Below are positions 1 through 6,022 of a DNA stretch of 6,022 nucleotides, in pieces (position 1 is the first letter of the stretch; each line of letters starts with the position of its first letter). Source of the DNA: Vibrio madracius. GTDB lineage: Bacteria; Pseudomonadota; Gammaproteobacteria; Enterobacterales; Vibrionaceae. The stretch lies in the NCBI GenBank assembly GCA_000695745.1, contig ASHK01000923.1, positions 1 to 6,022 of the forward strand, in the 5' to 3' direction. The translations under genes were made by a program, and so were the position numbers. The notes beneath the pieces were generated by a model. That model was not told the origin of the DNA. It made no database searches and saw only the letters and a program-made list of their open reading frames with translations.

Positions 1-186
1 TTGATAGGGGTCTTTTTGATCGTCCAGATTTAACGCTTGTTAATGTTAGCGACTGATGTCACAAAAGTAGCGTTCGTGTAATAACCTCCTGATAATAAAT
101 ACCTAAGTATTTAATCCCATAGCTGACAATAGTTATGGATTTAATCTATTGATTTAAATCGCTTTTAATTTTCTTTATCTCACTTC

Positions 187-203
187 CTACGTATATCTAC
201 GTA
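187..203. promoter_or_regulatory. Tandem CTACGTA repeats, candidate regulator binding site
   Basis: CTACGTA occurs at 187-193 and again at 197-203, exactly 10 bp apart, so both copies face the same side of the helix. Each core TACGTA is itself a palindrome. Response regulators with NarL/LuxR-type helix-turn-helix domains commonly bind paired 6-7 bp half-sites, and one is encoded at the end of this cluster; that it binds here is inference. The site lies about 150 bases before the dctP start. Confidence 0.4.
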
Positions 204-310
204 ATACCAAGGTCGGAAGGATCTAATTGATTCTTTTGTCACTGCGTGCTCTCCCGAATATCCGTTGTTCAAATTTGCATCCATAGTAATGGGGAATGTG
301 AAACTTGGAG

Positions 311-318
311 CTACGTAG
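311..318. promoter_or_regulatory. Third TACGTA site (CTACGTAG palindrome)
   Basis: A perfect 8-bp palindrome CTACGTAG, containing the same TACGTA core as the tandem pair at 187-203, lies 36 bases before the dctP start codon. It could be a downstream operator or leader element, or chance; a single copy is weak evidence alone. Confidence 0.25.
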
Positions 319-341
319 TGGCTTCAACAGGGAACTTACTC

Positions 342-347
342 AAGGAA
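342..347 (+). promoter_or_regulatory. Ribosome binding site of dctP
   Basis: AAGGAA seven bases before ATG 355. It decides the start in favour of 355 over the in-frame ATG at 388, which would also leave a plausible signal peptide but has no comparable site. Confidence 0.7.
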
Positions 348-354
348 CTGAATA

Positions 355-1448
355 ATGAGTCTTATCAAGAAATCAGTAACACGTGTCATGAAGAGCACGG
401 CTATTGTTGCGGCAACCTGTTTGGCGTTTGTTGCAGGTACTGCGAGCGCGGCCGATAAAGTGTATCGCTTGAAATTAGCAGAAACATGGGGACCAAACTT
501 CCCTATTTTTGGTGACGCGACAAAGAACATGGCGAAAATGGCGGAAGAAATGTCAAACGGTCGTCTGCAGATCCGTATTGACTCTTCAAACAAGCACAAA
601 GCGCCTTTCGGTGTGTTTGATATGGTGAAATCTGGTCAATATGACATGGGCCACTCAGCGTCATATTACTGGAAAGGTAAAGTGCCAAATACCCTCTACT
701 TTACGACGATGCCTTTTGGTATGACGGCACCAGAACAGTATGCTTGGTTCTATCACGGTGGTGGTATGGAGCTAATGGAGAAAGTGTATGCACCGCATAA
801 CATGATGTCTTTCCCAGGTGGTAATACTGATGTTCAGATGGGTGGATGGTTCCAAAAAGAGATCAACAGTGTCGATGACCTGCAAGGTTTGAAAATGCGT
901 ATCCCGGGCTTTGCTGGTGAGATCCTAGCTGAAGTTGGTGCTAAACCAACGAATATTGCCTCTGGTGAACTGTATACTTCTTTAGAGCGTCGTACTATTG
1001 ATGCTCTAGAATGGGTAGGTCCATCACTAGACCTTCGTATGGGCTTCCACAAAATTGCACCTTACTACTACACGGGTTGGCATGAGCCAGCAACAGAGCT
1101 GCAGTTCCTAGTGAACAAACGTACTTGGAACAAACTACCTGATGATTTGAGGCCATTCTACAAATCGCGATGAAGACAGCCGCGTACGATATGTACATTC
1201 AATCTACTCACGAAAGTGGTAAGAATTGGGCAACGATTCAAACAGACTACCCAGACGTGAAAGTAAAAGATTTCCCACGTGAAGTAATGGATGCACTGCG
1301 TGATGCTAACGACAAATTGCTAAAAGAGCATGCAGCGAAAGATGAGATGGCAAAAGAAATTCAAGCTTCTCAAGCGGCTTACCTTCAGCAAGTCCGCTCT
1401 TGGACTGACATTGCATCGAAAGCTTACCTAAACAAGTTTGACGATTAA
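355..1448 (+). pseudogene. dctP: TRAP transporter solute-binding protein DctP (FcbT1/TakP type), frameshifted
   Basis: Periplasmic receptor that captures the solute and delivers it to the DctQM membrane complex. Residues 1-32 form a Sec signal peptide: a basic start, a hydrophobic stretch and an ASA cleavage site before ADKVYRL. Family landmarks are VQMGGWF (Gln161), MRIPGFAGE (Arg182), GELY, EWVGP (Glu219-Trp220) and WHEP (Glu244). From memory of TakP, the equivalent Arg, Gln, Trp and Glu residues hold the 2-oxo acid and a sodium ion. The reading frame breaks after LPDDL (residue 265, base 1149): frame 1 runs to TGA 1171-1173, while the rest of the protein continues in another frame to TAA 1446-1448. 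Restoring one base between 1149 and 1150 gives LPDDL-x-AILQIAMKTAAYD and a 364-residue protein, the normal size. The break is either a real deletion or a sequencing error. Substrate is inferred only by class: 2-oxo acid, lactate or a similar carboxylate. Confidence 0.9.
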
Positions 1449-1458
1449 TATCCCTCTT

Positions 1459-1484
1459 AAAGTGGCGCGCTTCTGCGCCACTTT
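1459..1484 (+). terminator. Hairpin between dctP and dctQ, likely partial terminator
   Basis: A perfect 10-bp stem, AAAGTGGCGC paired with GCGCCACTTT, with the 6-base loop GCTTCT, starts 10 bases after the dctP stop. The T tract is short and interrupted (TTTCTTCCC, partly within the stem), so read-through into dctQM is expected. Such hairpins after the binding-protein gene usually either stop part of the transcripts or protect the 3' end of the dctP message, keeping the receptor in excess over the membrane subunits. Confidence 0.75.
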
Positions 1485-1553
1485 CTTCCCAAAAATGTTA
1501 TACGCCCTTAACTAAAAAAATGAACTAAATATGGTGGATAGGCGGAAAGTTGT

Positions 1554-2096
1554 ATGCGTAGTTTAATTTATATTGAAAGACTGTTTAACAAAGTAGCAGA
1601 CGTGCTAGGTTGGTTATCCAGTGTTTTATTTTTGCTCTTACTAGCGAATGTTGTTTATGACGTAGTGATGCGCTACGTGTTTAATGATGTTTCCATTGCC
1701 TTCCAAGAGATGGAATGGCATTTGTTCTCGGCGGTATTCTTGCTCGGTGTACCCTATGCGATTAAAGCGGGTGGACATGTACGAGTGGACGTGTTCTATG
1801 AGCGTCTGTCCATTAAGGCTCAAGCTATCATCGACCTGTTAGGCACTTTTGTTTTTCTATTCCCATTTTGCTTATTGGTCGCATGGTTTGGTATCGATTT
1901 TGCCAAAGAAAGTTACGCGCTTGGTGAAACCTCGGGCGATCCAGGCGGTTTGCCTTATCGCTGGATAATCAAAGCGATGATTCCTCTGTCATTCTTCTTT
2001 ATGGCGATTGCTGGTGTGGGTTTAGTTCTGCATTCATTGAACAAACTGTTCAATCCACACCTCATTTACGCTAAATCTTCCGGCTCAAACGAATAA
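1554..2096 (+). CDS. dctQ: TRAP transporter small permease subunit DctQ (FcbT2 type)
   Basis: Small membrane subunit of the sodium-driven TRAP transporter; it pairs with DctM in the inner membrane and helps dock the loaded binding protein. At 180 residues it is of normal length, with four membrane segments at about 15-38, 53-70, 92-113 and 138-160. Family signatures are EMEWHLFSAVFLLG (52-65), GGHVRVDVFYERLS (73-86) between segments 2 and 3, and SGDPGGLPYRWIIKAMIP (127-144) leading into segment 4. The SGDPGGLPYRW block is typical of the mannitol/chloroaromatic TRAP class, matching the DctP type. The start ATG 1554 has a moderate ribosome site (GGAAAG, 1544-1549). It lies 105 bases after dctP, beyond the hairpin, and 10 bases before dctM, so QM are surely co-transcribed. 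Confidence 0.93.
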   Translation: MRSLIYIERLFNKVADVLGWLSSVLFLLLLANVVYDVVMRYVFNDVSIAFQEMEWHLFSAVFLLGVPYAIKAGGHVRVDVFYERLSIKAQAIIDLLGTFVFLFPFCLLVAWFGIDFAKESYALGETSGDPGGLPYRWIIKAMIPLSFFFMAIAGVGLVLHSLNKLFNPHLIYAKSSGSNE

Positions 2097-2099
2097 GGA
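2095..2099 (+). promoter_or_regulatory. Ribosome binding site of dctM, overlapping the dctQ stop
   Basis: AAGGA begins inside the dctQ stop codon TAA (2094-2096) and lies seven bases before GTG 2107. It supports the GTG start of dctM and tight coupling of the two membrane-subunit genes. Confidence 0.7.
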
Positions 2100-2106
2100 C
2101 ATTCTC

Positions 2107-3390
2107 GTGATCGGTATTGTGATGTTTTTTGTAGCCTTATTCGCGCTACTACTTGGTTTCCCTGTTGCTTTCACTTTTGGCGGTATTGCGCTGATCTTTG
2201 GTGTGTGGGCTGAAGGGATAGAAATGTTTGCGTTTATGCCATACCGCATACAGTCCATTATGGAAAATACGGTACTAATGGCGGTTCCTCTGTTTGTTTT
2301 TATGGGGTTAGTTTTACAAAAAACTCGACTCGCTGAGCAGCTTCTTGAGTCAATGGGACGCTTGTTTGGTGGTGTACGAGGTGGTATTGCGATCTCAACC
2401 GTGCTTGTGGGCGCCTTACTTGCCGCATCAACGGGTGTTGTAGGAGCGTCCGTGGTCGCCATGGGGTTTATCTCACTGCCTGTGATGCTCAAATACAACT
2501 ACGATAAAGGATTAGCCTGCGGCACCATTTGTGCGTCGGGTACGTTGGGACAAATCATCCCGCCGTCTATCGTACTGATTCTTCTGGGTGACGTACTAGG
2601 GGTACCAGTAGGGGATCTCTTCCAAGCAGCGTTGTGGCCAGGCTTTGTTTTAGTTGGTGCTTACGTCGCGTACATACTTATCTACGCCAAGCTAAACCCA
2701 GAGAGTGCTCAGCCGATTCCAAGAGATGAAACGATTTCACGCTCAGAGGAAGTAAAAACAGCGCTAAAGGCTATCATTCCACCTCTTGCACTGATTGTGG
2801 TGGTACTAGGTTCTATCTTTGCAGGTATTGCAACGCCAACAGAGTCTGCGGCTCTTGGTGGAGCCGGTGCGATTGTTTTGTCAGTGATGTATCGCCAATT
2901 TAGTTGGAGCATGCTTTACGATGCATCCAAAGAGACGGTGAAAGTAACGGCAATGGTATTCGCCATTCTACTCGGTGCGACGGCGTTCTCAATGGCGTTT
3001 ACCTATACTGGCGGTGATATGTTGGTTGAGGAATGGATGCTTGAACTGCCAGGTGAAAAATGGGGCTTCCTAATCATTACTATGGTGGTGATTTTGATTC
3101 TTGGGTTCTTCATCGATTTTGTAGAAATTTGTTTCATTATCGTACCTATGATTGCCCCTGTAGCGGAGTTAATGGGTATCAACATGACGTGGTTTGCGAT
3201 TTTGATTGCGATGAACCTGCAAACGTCGTTCTTAACCCCGCCGTTTGGCTTTAGCTTGTTTTATTTGAAAGGTGTTGCGCCTAATGGCGTGACTACGAGA
3301 GATATTTATCGTGGTGTCATGCCCTTTATCGCAATACAAATAGCGGTCTTGGCATCGATACTTATGTTCCCAGAATTCTATGGAATGTGA
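2107..3390 (+). CDS. dctM: TRAP transporter large permease subunit DctM (FcbT3 type)
   Basis: Transport subunit of the TRAP system; it moves the solute across the inner membrane using the sodium gradient. At 427 residues it is full length, almost wholly hydrophobic, with about 12 membrane segments. Ion-transporter superfamily landmarks are VPLFVFMGLVL (60-70), GALLAASTGVVGASVVAMG (102-120), the first-half substrate/sodium loop GTICASGTLGQIIPPS (139-154), GIATPTESAALGGAGA (240-255), and the second-half loop QTSFLTPPFGFSLFYLKG (372-389). The segment at about 198-220 (PESAQPIPRDETISRSEEVK) is the charged cytoplasmic linker between the two halves. The start is GTG 2107, chosen because an AAGGA site lies seven bases upstream and the protein begins directly with the first membrane helix. 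The frame is intact, so only the receptor gene of this transporter is damaged. Confidence 0.95.
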   Translation: MIGIVMFFVALFALLLGFPVAFTFGGIALIFGVWAEGIEMFAFMPYRIQSIMENTVLMAVPLFVFMGLVLQKTRLAEQLLESMGRLFGGVRGGIAISTVLVGALLAASTGVVGASVVAMGFISLPVMLKYNYDKGLACGTICASGTLGQIIPPSIVLILLGDVLGVPVGDLFQAALWPGFVLVGAYVAYILIYAKLNPESAQPIPRDETISRSEEVKTALKAIIPPLALIVVVLGSIFAGIATPTESAALGGAGAIVLSVMYRQFSWSMLYDASKETVKVTAMVFAILLGATAFSMAFTYTGGDMLVEEWMLELPGEKWGFLIITMVVILILGFFIDFVEICFIIVPMIAPVAELMGINMTWFAILIAMNLQTSFLTPPFGFSLFYLKGVAPNGVTTRDIYRGVMPFIAIQIAVLASILMFPEFYGM

Positions 3391-3500
3391 TCGACACTGC
3401 GTTAGCTCGGCATAGTAGTTCATTTCTATTTTAGACATTGCTACTGTTTACGATAGGAAACAATAAGCTACATCCAATGCAGCTTAGAAAAAGGACTTCT
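3391..3500 (+). other. Gap between dctM and the sensor kinase gene
   Basis: 110 bases without a terminator or convincing promoter. It holds a 6-bp inverted repeat TAAGCT/AGCTTA (3464-3469 and 3481-3486, 11-base loop) just before the kinase ribosome site. There is no T run after it, so it is not an intrinsic terminator. The kinase and regulator genes may be read through from dctM or have a weak promoter of their own; TTGCTA at 3438 has only AT-rich sequence at the -10 distance. Confidence 0.4.
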
Positions 3501-4850
3501 ATGCCGCTGAAAGCAAAACTTATCCTTCTGACACTGATCCCACTTATTATTGTGACAGCGAGTGTCAGTTGGATAACTCTTCATCAAGCGAAAGCGCTCG
3601 GAGAAAATGAGATTAACATTTTCCGAGAGAGCCTCATTCGTTCAAAAGAATCCGCACTCAAAGACAGTGTTGAAATGGCGTTTGATGCTATTGAACAGGT
3701 CTATCACAATACGTCATTGACGGAAGAGCAAGCACAAAGTCAGGTCAAAGCCACTCTGAATCGTCTTCGCTATGGAAAAGACGGGTATTTTTTTGCGTAC
3801 GATAAAAATGGCACCAATTTAGTCCATCCTATTTTGCCTCAATTGGTTGGACGCAATCTCTTAAAACTGCAAGATCAAGATGGCGACTATCTGATTGAGA
3901 CTTTGTTGTTTCAGGCGCAGTCTGGAGGGGGATATCACCAGTACTTGTGGCAAAAGCCCTCGACAGGCGAGACAGTGACAAAACTCAGCTATGCCGCTTG
4001 GCTCGATAAGTGGGACTGGATGATTGGCACCGGTCTTTACATTGAAGATGTTGCACAAGAAGTGGCTATTCTCAGAGCGGCTATCGATAATAATATCGAG
4101 ACCACGATCTTTTCTATAGTGACGATTTTTGCAGTGACGGTAGCCGTCATAATTGTGTTAACACTCGCAGTAAATTGGCATGAGCATAAGTTAGCGGATA
4201 AAAACCTTAAGGAATTGGCGCACAAGACGGTCATGTTCCAAGAAGATGAGCGAAAACACTTAGCCAGAGAGCTGCATGATGGGGTAAATCAATTGCTGGT
4301 ATCAAGCAAATGTCATTTAGAGTTGATGGATACCAAAAGTGTGGACGAACGCTCGATGGGTCATTTACAACATTCTCAGAATTCCTTGTCAGAAGCCATT
4401 ATGGAAGTGCGCCGTATTTCTCATCATTTACGCCCCAGCGCGTTAGATGATATTGGTTTGGAAGCGGCGATAACTACGCTATTGCAAGACTTCAAAACCT
4501 ACTCATTAGCGTCAACGGAACTGGTATTGGACTCCCATGCATCCAAGCTTAAATCTGAAGTGGCGACGACACTTTATAGGGTTGTTCAGGAGTCATTAAA
4601 CAACATTGAAAAGCATGCTCAGGCGTCGAAAGTCACGGTATTTTTGAAGCAATTTGGTGGTGTTCTACAATTGATCATCACCGATGACGGCATTGGGTTT
4701 GACGTGTCGAATGCAATGAACAGCCGCGGTATTGGTTTGCGGAACATGCGCGAACGCGTGGAGTTTATCGGTGGCGAGTTCGAGCTGATCAGTGAGTATG
4801 GGAAAGGAACAGAAATTACCGTCTTGTTAAAGGTAGAGGAGACAATGTAA
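3501..4850 (+). CDS. Membrane sensor histidine kinase with single Cache (sCache_2) sensor domain
   Basis: Sensor half of a two-component system in the inner membrane; 449 residues from ATG 3501. Membrane helix 1 is at about 5-27; a periplasmic sCache_2-like domain follows at about 30-185, with family blocks RYGKDGYFFAYDKNGTNLVH (90-109), LVGRNL (115-120), GGGYHQYLW (142-150) and WDWMIGTGLYIEDV (171-184). Helix 2 is at about 202-224. The HisKA_3 dimerisation domain contains ERKHLARELHDGVNQLL, with phospho-acceptor His259. The HATPase domain follows: N box ESLNNIEKHA (Asn368), DDGIGFD (396-399 DxGxG), RGIGLRNMRER and GKGTEI. All catalytic motifs are present. The frame is open upstream to TTG 3438 and ATG 3477, but AAGGA (3491-3495), five bases before ATG 3501, favours that start, which also puts helix 1 right at the N terminus. 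The ligand is probably a small organic acid, as for other sCache_2 sensors; this is inference. Confidence 0.9.
   Translation: MPLKAKLILLTLIPLIIVTASVSWITLHQAKALGENEINIFRESLIRSKESALKDSVEMAFDAIEQVYHNTSLTEEQAQSQVKATLNRLRYGKDGYFFAYDKNGTNLVHPILPQLVGRNLLKLQDQDGDYLIETLLFQAQSGGGYHQYLWQKPSTGETVTKLSYAAWLDKWDWMIGTGLYIEDVAQEVAILRAAIDNNIETTIFSIVTIFAVTVAVIIVLTLAVNWHEHKLADKNLKELAHKTVMFQEDERKHLARELHDGVNQLLVSSKCHLELMDTKSVDERSMGHLQHSQNSLSEAIMEVRRISHHLRPSALDDIGLEAAITTLLQDFKTYSLASTELVLDSHASKLKSEVATTLYRVVQESLNNIEKHAQASKVTVFLKQFGGVLQLIITDDGIGFDVSNAMNSRGIGLRNMRERVEFIGGEFELISEYGKGTEITVLLKVEETM
4837..4841 (+). promoter_or_regulatory. Ribosome binding site of the response regulator
   Basis: AGGAG inside the last codons of the kinase gene, eight bases before ATG 4850. 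Stop and start overlap as TAATG (4848-4852), so translation of kinase and regulator is likely coupled. Confidence 0.7.
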
Positions 4851-5488
4851 TGGACGAAAAGATCCGAGTTGTTATTGTCGATGATCATCAGGTCGTACTG
4901 GAAGGGTTTATGGCTCGACTGGAGCGAGAACCAGAAATCGACGTTGTTGCTACAGCTAGCAACGGTGTCGAAGCCATTGAAGTAGTGAAAAGTACCTTAC
5001 CAGATGTGGTTCTTATGGATGTGAGTATGCCTATTATGAATGGTATTGAGTCCACTCAAGTTCTGAAAGAAGAGCTACCGAATATTCGGGTATTAATGCT
5101 CACCATGCACGACAACCGTGAATACATTATGAAAGTGATGCAAGCGGGAGCGGTAGGGTACATGTTGAAAGAAATCTCTGCGGAAAAAATGGTTCAAGCG
5201 ATTAAAACTGTGCATCAAGGTTCGACTTACTTCTGTGAATCGGTGACTCAAACCCTATTCTCGCAAGAGATTACACCAGTGGTGGCCAAAACTAATCCAT
5301 TGAGCCGACGTGAAGAATCTGTTCTAAGGCTCGTTGCCCAAGGGTGCAGTAGTAAGAAAATTGCCCAAATGCTGGATATCTCATACCGAACCGTTGAGAC
5401 TCATCGACAAAACATCAAACATAAATTGGACTTACATTCTACCGCGGAGTTGGCCAAATACGCCTTAGAGAACGGACTGTCATCGTAA
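4850..5488 (+). CDS. NarL/LuxR-family response regulator
   Basis: DNA-binding partner of the kinase just upstream, 212 residues, normal length for the family. The receiver domain (about 4-120) has the acidic pair Asp11-Asp12, phospho-acceptor Asp57 in LMDVSMP, Thr85 in LTMHD and Lys107 in YMLKEIS, all expected for an active receiver. A short linker (about 135-148) leads to the GerE/LuxR helix-turn-helix: LSRREESVLRLVAQGCSSKK (151-170), then IAQMLDISYRTVETHRQNIK (171-190), with recognition helix YRTVETHRQNIKHKL. It overlaps the kinase by one base (TAATG). Phosphorylation should allow dimerisation and promoter binding. The probable target is the dctP promoter and possibly its own operon; the TACGTA repeats upstream of dctP are the best candidate sites, but this is unproven. 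HisKA_3 kinases and NarL-type regulators are the standard pairing. Confidence 0.94.
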   Translation: MDEKIRVVIVDDHQVVLEGFMARLEREPEIDVVATASNGVEAIEVVKSTLPDVVLMDVSMPIMNGIESTQVLKEELPNIRVLMLTMHDNREYIMKVMQAGAVGYMLKEISAEKMVQAIKTVHQGSTYFCESVTQTLFSQEITPVVAKTNPLSRREESVLRLVAQGCSSKKIAQMLDISYRTVETHRQNIKHKLDLHSTAELAKYALENGLSS

Positions 5489-5492
5489 GGAG

Positions 5493-5535
5493 AGCTGGCG
5501 AGAGAACTTCCTTTGGCCGCTGTTTTTGCCTTTTT
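5493..5535 (+). terminator. Possible weak terminator after the response regulator gene
   Basis: Bases 5493-5499 (AGC, bulged T, GGC) pair with GCCGCT at 5516-5521 around a 16-base loop, followed by GTTTTTGCCTTTTT. The T runs fit an intrinsic terminator, but the stem is short and bulged and the loop large, so it may be weak or not real. It begins five bases after the stop codon, where a terminator would be expected. Confidence 0.35.
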
Positions 5536-5626
5536 AGAGTCGCGATGTCCAAGCCACATTGATTGAGCAAAAGCTGTGACCTGTAAAGACTTTTACCAAA
5601 ATCTCGACGTATTCTGCCTAGCGTTC

Positions 5627-5645
5627 TGTTATAAATAGCGCGCTA
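5627..5645 (+). promoter_or_regulatory. Extended -10 promoter and palindromic operator candidate of the MarR-type gene
   Basis: TG-T-TATAAA (TG at 5627-5628, hexamer 5630-5635) is an extended -10 element; no good -35 lies upstream (TCGACG at 5604-5609 is too far). Transcription would start at about 5642, giving a leader of only some 17 bases. Overlapping the predicted start point is the perfect 10-bp palindrome TAGCGCGCTA (5636-5645), well placed for a repressor, possibly the MarR-type protein itself. Confidence 0.5.
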
Positions 5646-5658
5646 GCACATTGAAAGA

Positions 5659-6022
5659 TTGGATCAGACCTTGGAAAAACACGAAGAAGTATTAGTGGCA
5701 CTGCGCCAAATTATCCGCGCAATTGATCTGCACTCTAAAAAATTGAAGAAAGAGTGTGGTCTTACGGGGCCGCAATTGATTTTGATGAAGGCCATTAAAG
5801 ATATGGGGGATGTGACGATCCGCGAACTGTCAAACTCTACCAATATCAGCCAAGCTACCGCGACTACCATTATTGACCGTCTTGAAGCACAAAATTTTGT
5901 ACAACGTATCCGCAGCCAGCAAGATAAGCGGAAAGTTCACGCGGTGTTGACGGCTAAGGGGATCGAAGTACTTAAAGACTCGCCATTGCCACTTCAAGAC
6001 AGTTTTGTGCAAAAATTCAGCA
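5659..6022 (+). CDS. cosR: MarR-family transcriptional regulator, CosR-like (3' end outside window)
   Basis: Cytoplasmic winged-helix repressor; the first 121 residues are present and the gene continues past the right edge. The N terminus reads LDQTLEKHEEVLVALRQIIR, a dimerisation helix. The DNA-binding domain follows: VTIRELSNSTNISQATATTI (52-71, recognition helix within SQATATTIIDRL), then the wing, with the MarR-type Asp-x-Arg at Asp89-Lys-Arg91 and KVHAVLTAKG (92-101). The start is TTG 5659: an in-frame TAG at 5644 leaves only ATT 5650 or TTG 5659/5671, and 5659 gives the N terminus I recall for Vibrio CosR. The ribosome site is poor (GAAAGA directly before the TTG), so translation may be weak. 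CosR represses compatible-solute (ectoine, betaine transporter) genes at low salt in Vibrio. The name rests on remembered resemblance; membership of the MarR family is certain from the motifs. It has its own promoter and is probably not part of the TRAP operon. Confidence 0.8.
   Translation, partial: MDQTLEKHEEVLVALRQIIRAIDLHSKKLKKECGLTGPQLILMKAIKDMGDVTIRELSNSTNISQATATTIIDRLEAQNFVQRIRSQQDKRKVHAVLTAKGIEVLKDSPLPLQDSFVQKFS

Larger units (their letters stand above)
1..354. other. AT-rich non-coding region upstream of dctP
   Basis: No credible gene lies in these 354 bases on either strand; it reads as the control region and leader of the dctP operon. Visible structure: a 7-bp AT-rich inverted repeat with 4-base loop (96-113), a perfect 10-bp palindrome GATTTAAATC (151-160), a T-rich tract (about 161-180), and three TACGTA hexamers listed separately. 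The best sigma-70-like pair I can find is TTGTCA (236-241) with TATCCG 17 bases later (259-264); its -10 is poor, which would suit an activator-dependent promoter but does not establish one. I see no sigma-54 (GG-N10-GC type) promoter and no complete CRP site. Confidence 0.6.

Noticed and set aside
84..90. AGGAGGT on the minus strand, a perfect ribosome site, hinting at a divergent gene to the left
   Set aside because: No ATG, GTG or TTG follows at a usable distance, and the frames beyond it close within a few codons (for example GTG followed by TAA after nine more codons).
246..458. Open frame of 70 codons overlapping the start of dctP
   Set aside because: It overlaps the dctP signal peptide in another frame, has no ribosome site and a composition (many Cys, His) unlike a real protein.
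1143..1173. Programmed -1 frameshift that would rescue DctP
   Set aside because: The overlap has no X-XXY-YYZ slippery heptamer and no evident stimulatory structure, and TRAP receptors are not known to use recoding.
2085..2498. 137-codon open frame on the minus strand opposite dctM
   Set aside because: Its Ser/Thr/Pro/Ile-rich low-complexity protein is the usual antisense shadow of a hydrophobic membrane protein.
3438..3500. Longer kinase protein starting at TTG 3438 or ATG 3477
   Set aside because: Neither has a ribosome site at proper spacing, and the extra residues would precede the membrane helix without family resemblance; ATG 3501 has AAGGA five bases upstream.
5664..6012. Minus-strand open frames opposite the MarR-type gene
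   Set aside because: They are shadows of the + strand gene, whose winged-helix motifs are clear; they lack recognisable domains.

Overview
The window looks like chromosomal DNA of a Vibrio or close relative: moderate GC, and every protein reads as a typical Vibrionaceae family member. The organism call rests on protein character and gene order as I remember them, not on a search. All genes lie on the + strand.

Layout: 1-354 is an AT-rich upstream region with three TACGTA hexamers, two of them in tandem 10 bp apart. 355-1448 is dctP, the periplasmic solute receptor of a TRAP transporter, broken by a one-base frameshift near 1149. A strong hairpin (1459-1484) separates it from dctQ (1554-2096), the small membrane subunit, and dctM (2107-3390), the large one. 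After a 110-base gap come a membrane sensor histidine kinase with an extracytoplasmic Cache domain (3501-4850) and a NarL/LuxR-type response regulator (4850-5488), joined by a TAATG overlap. After 170 bases with a possible weak terminator and an extended -10 promoter, a MarR-family regulator resembling CosR begins at 5659 and runs off the right edge.

How the parts fit: the kinase probably senses a small carboxylate-like ligand in the periplasm through its Cache domain. It would phosphorylate the response regulator, which would control uptake of the same or a related compound by DctPQM. The transporter is of the FcbT/TakP type (the 'mannitol/chloroaromatic' TRAP class, whose characterised receptors bind 2-oxo acids or lactate). 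DctP is the only subunit that captures substrate, so if the frameshift is real the transporter should be non-functional in this strain although everything else is intact; if it is a sequencing error the cluster is ordinary. The MarR/CosR-like gene has its own likely promoter and probably belongs to the osmotic-stress (compatible solute) circuit rather than to the TRAP module.

I see no mobile element, CRISPR array, tRNA or rRNA. The system is a recognisable transporter plus two-component module, not a new type. The points that deserve attention are the dctP lesion, the TACGTA repeats and the palindrome at the cosR-like promoter.
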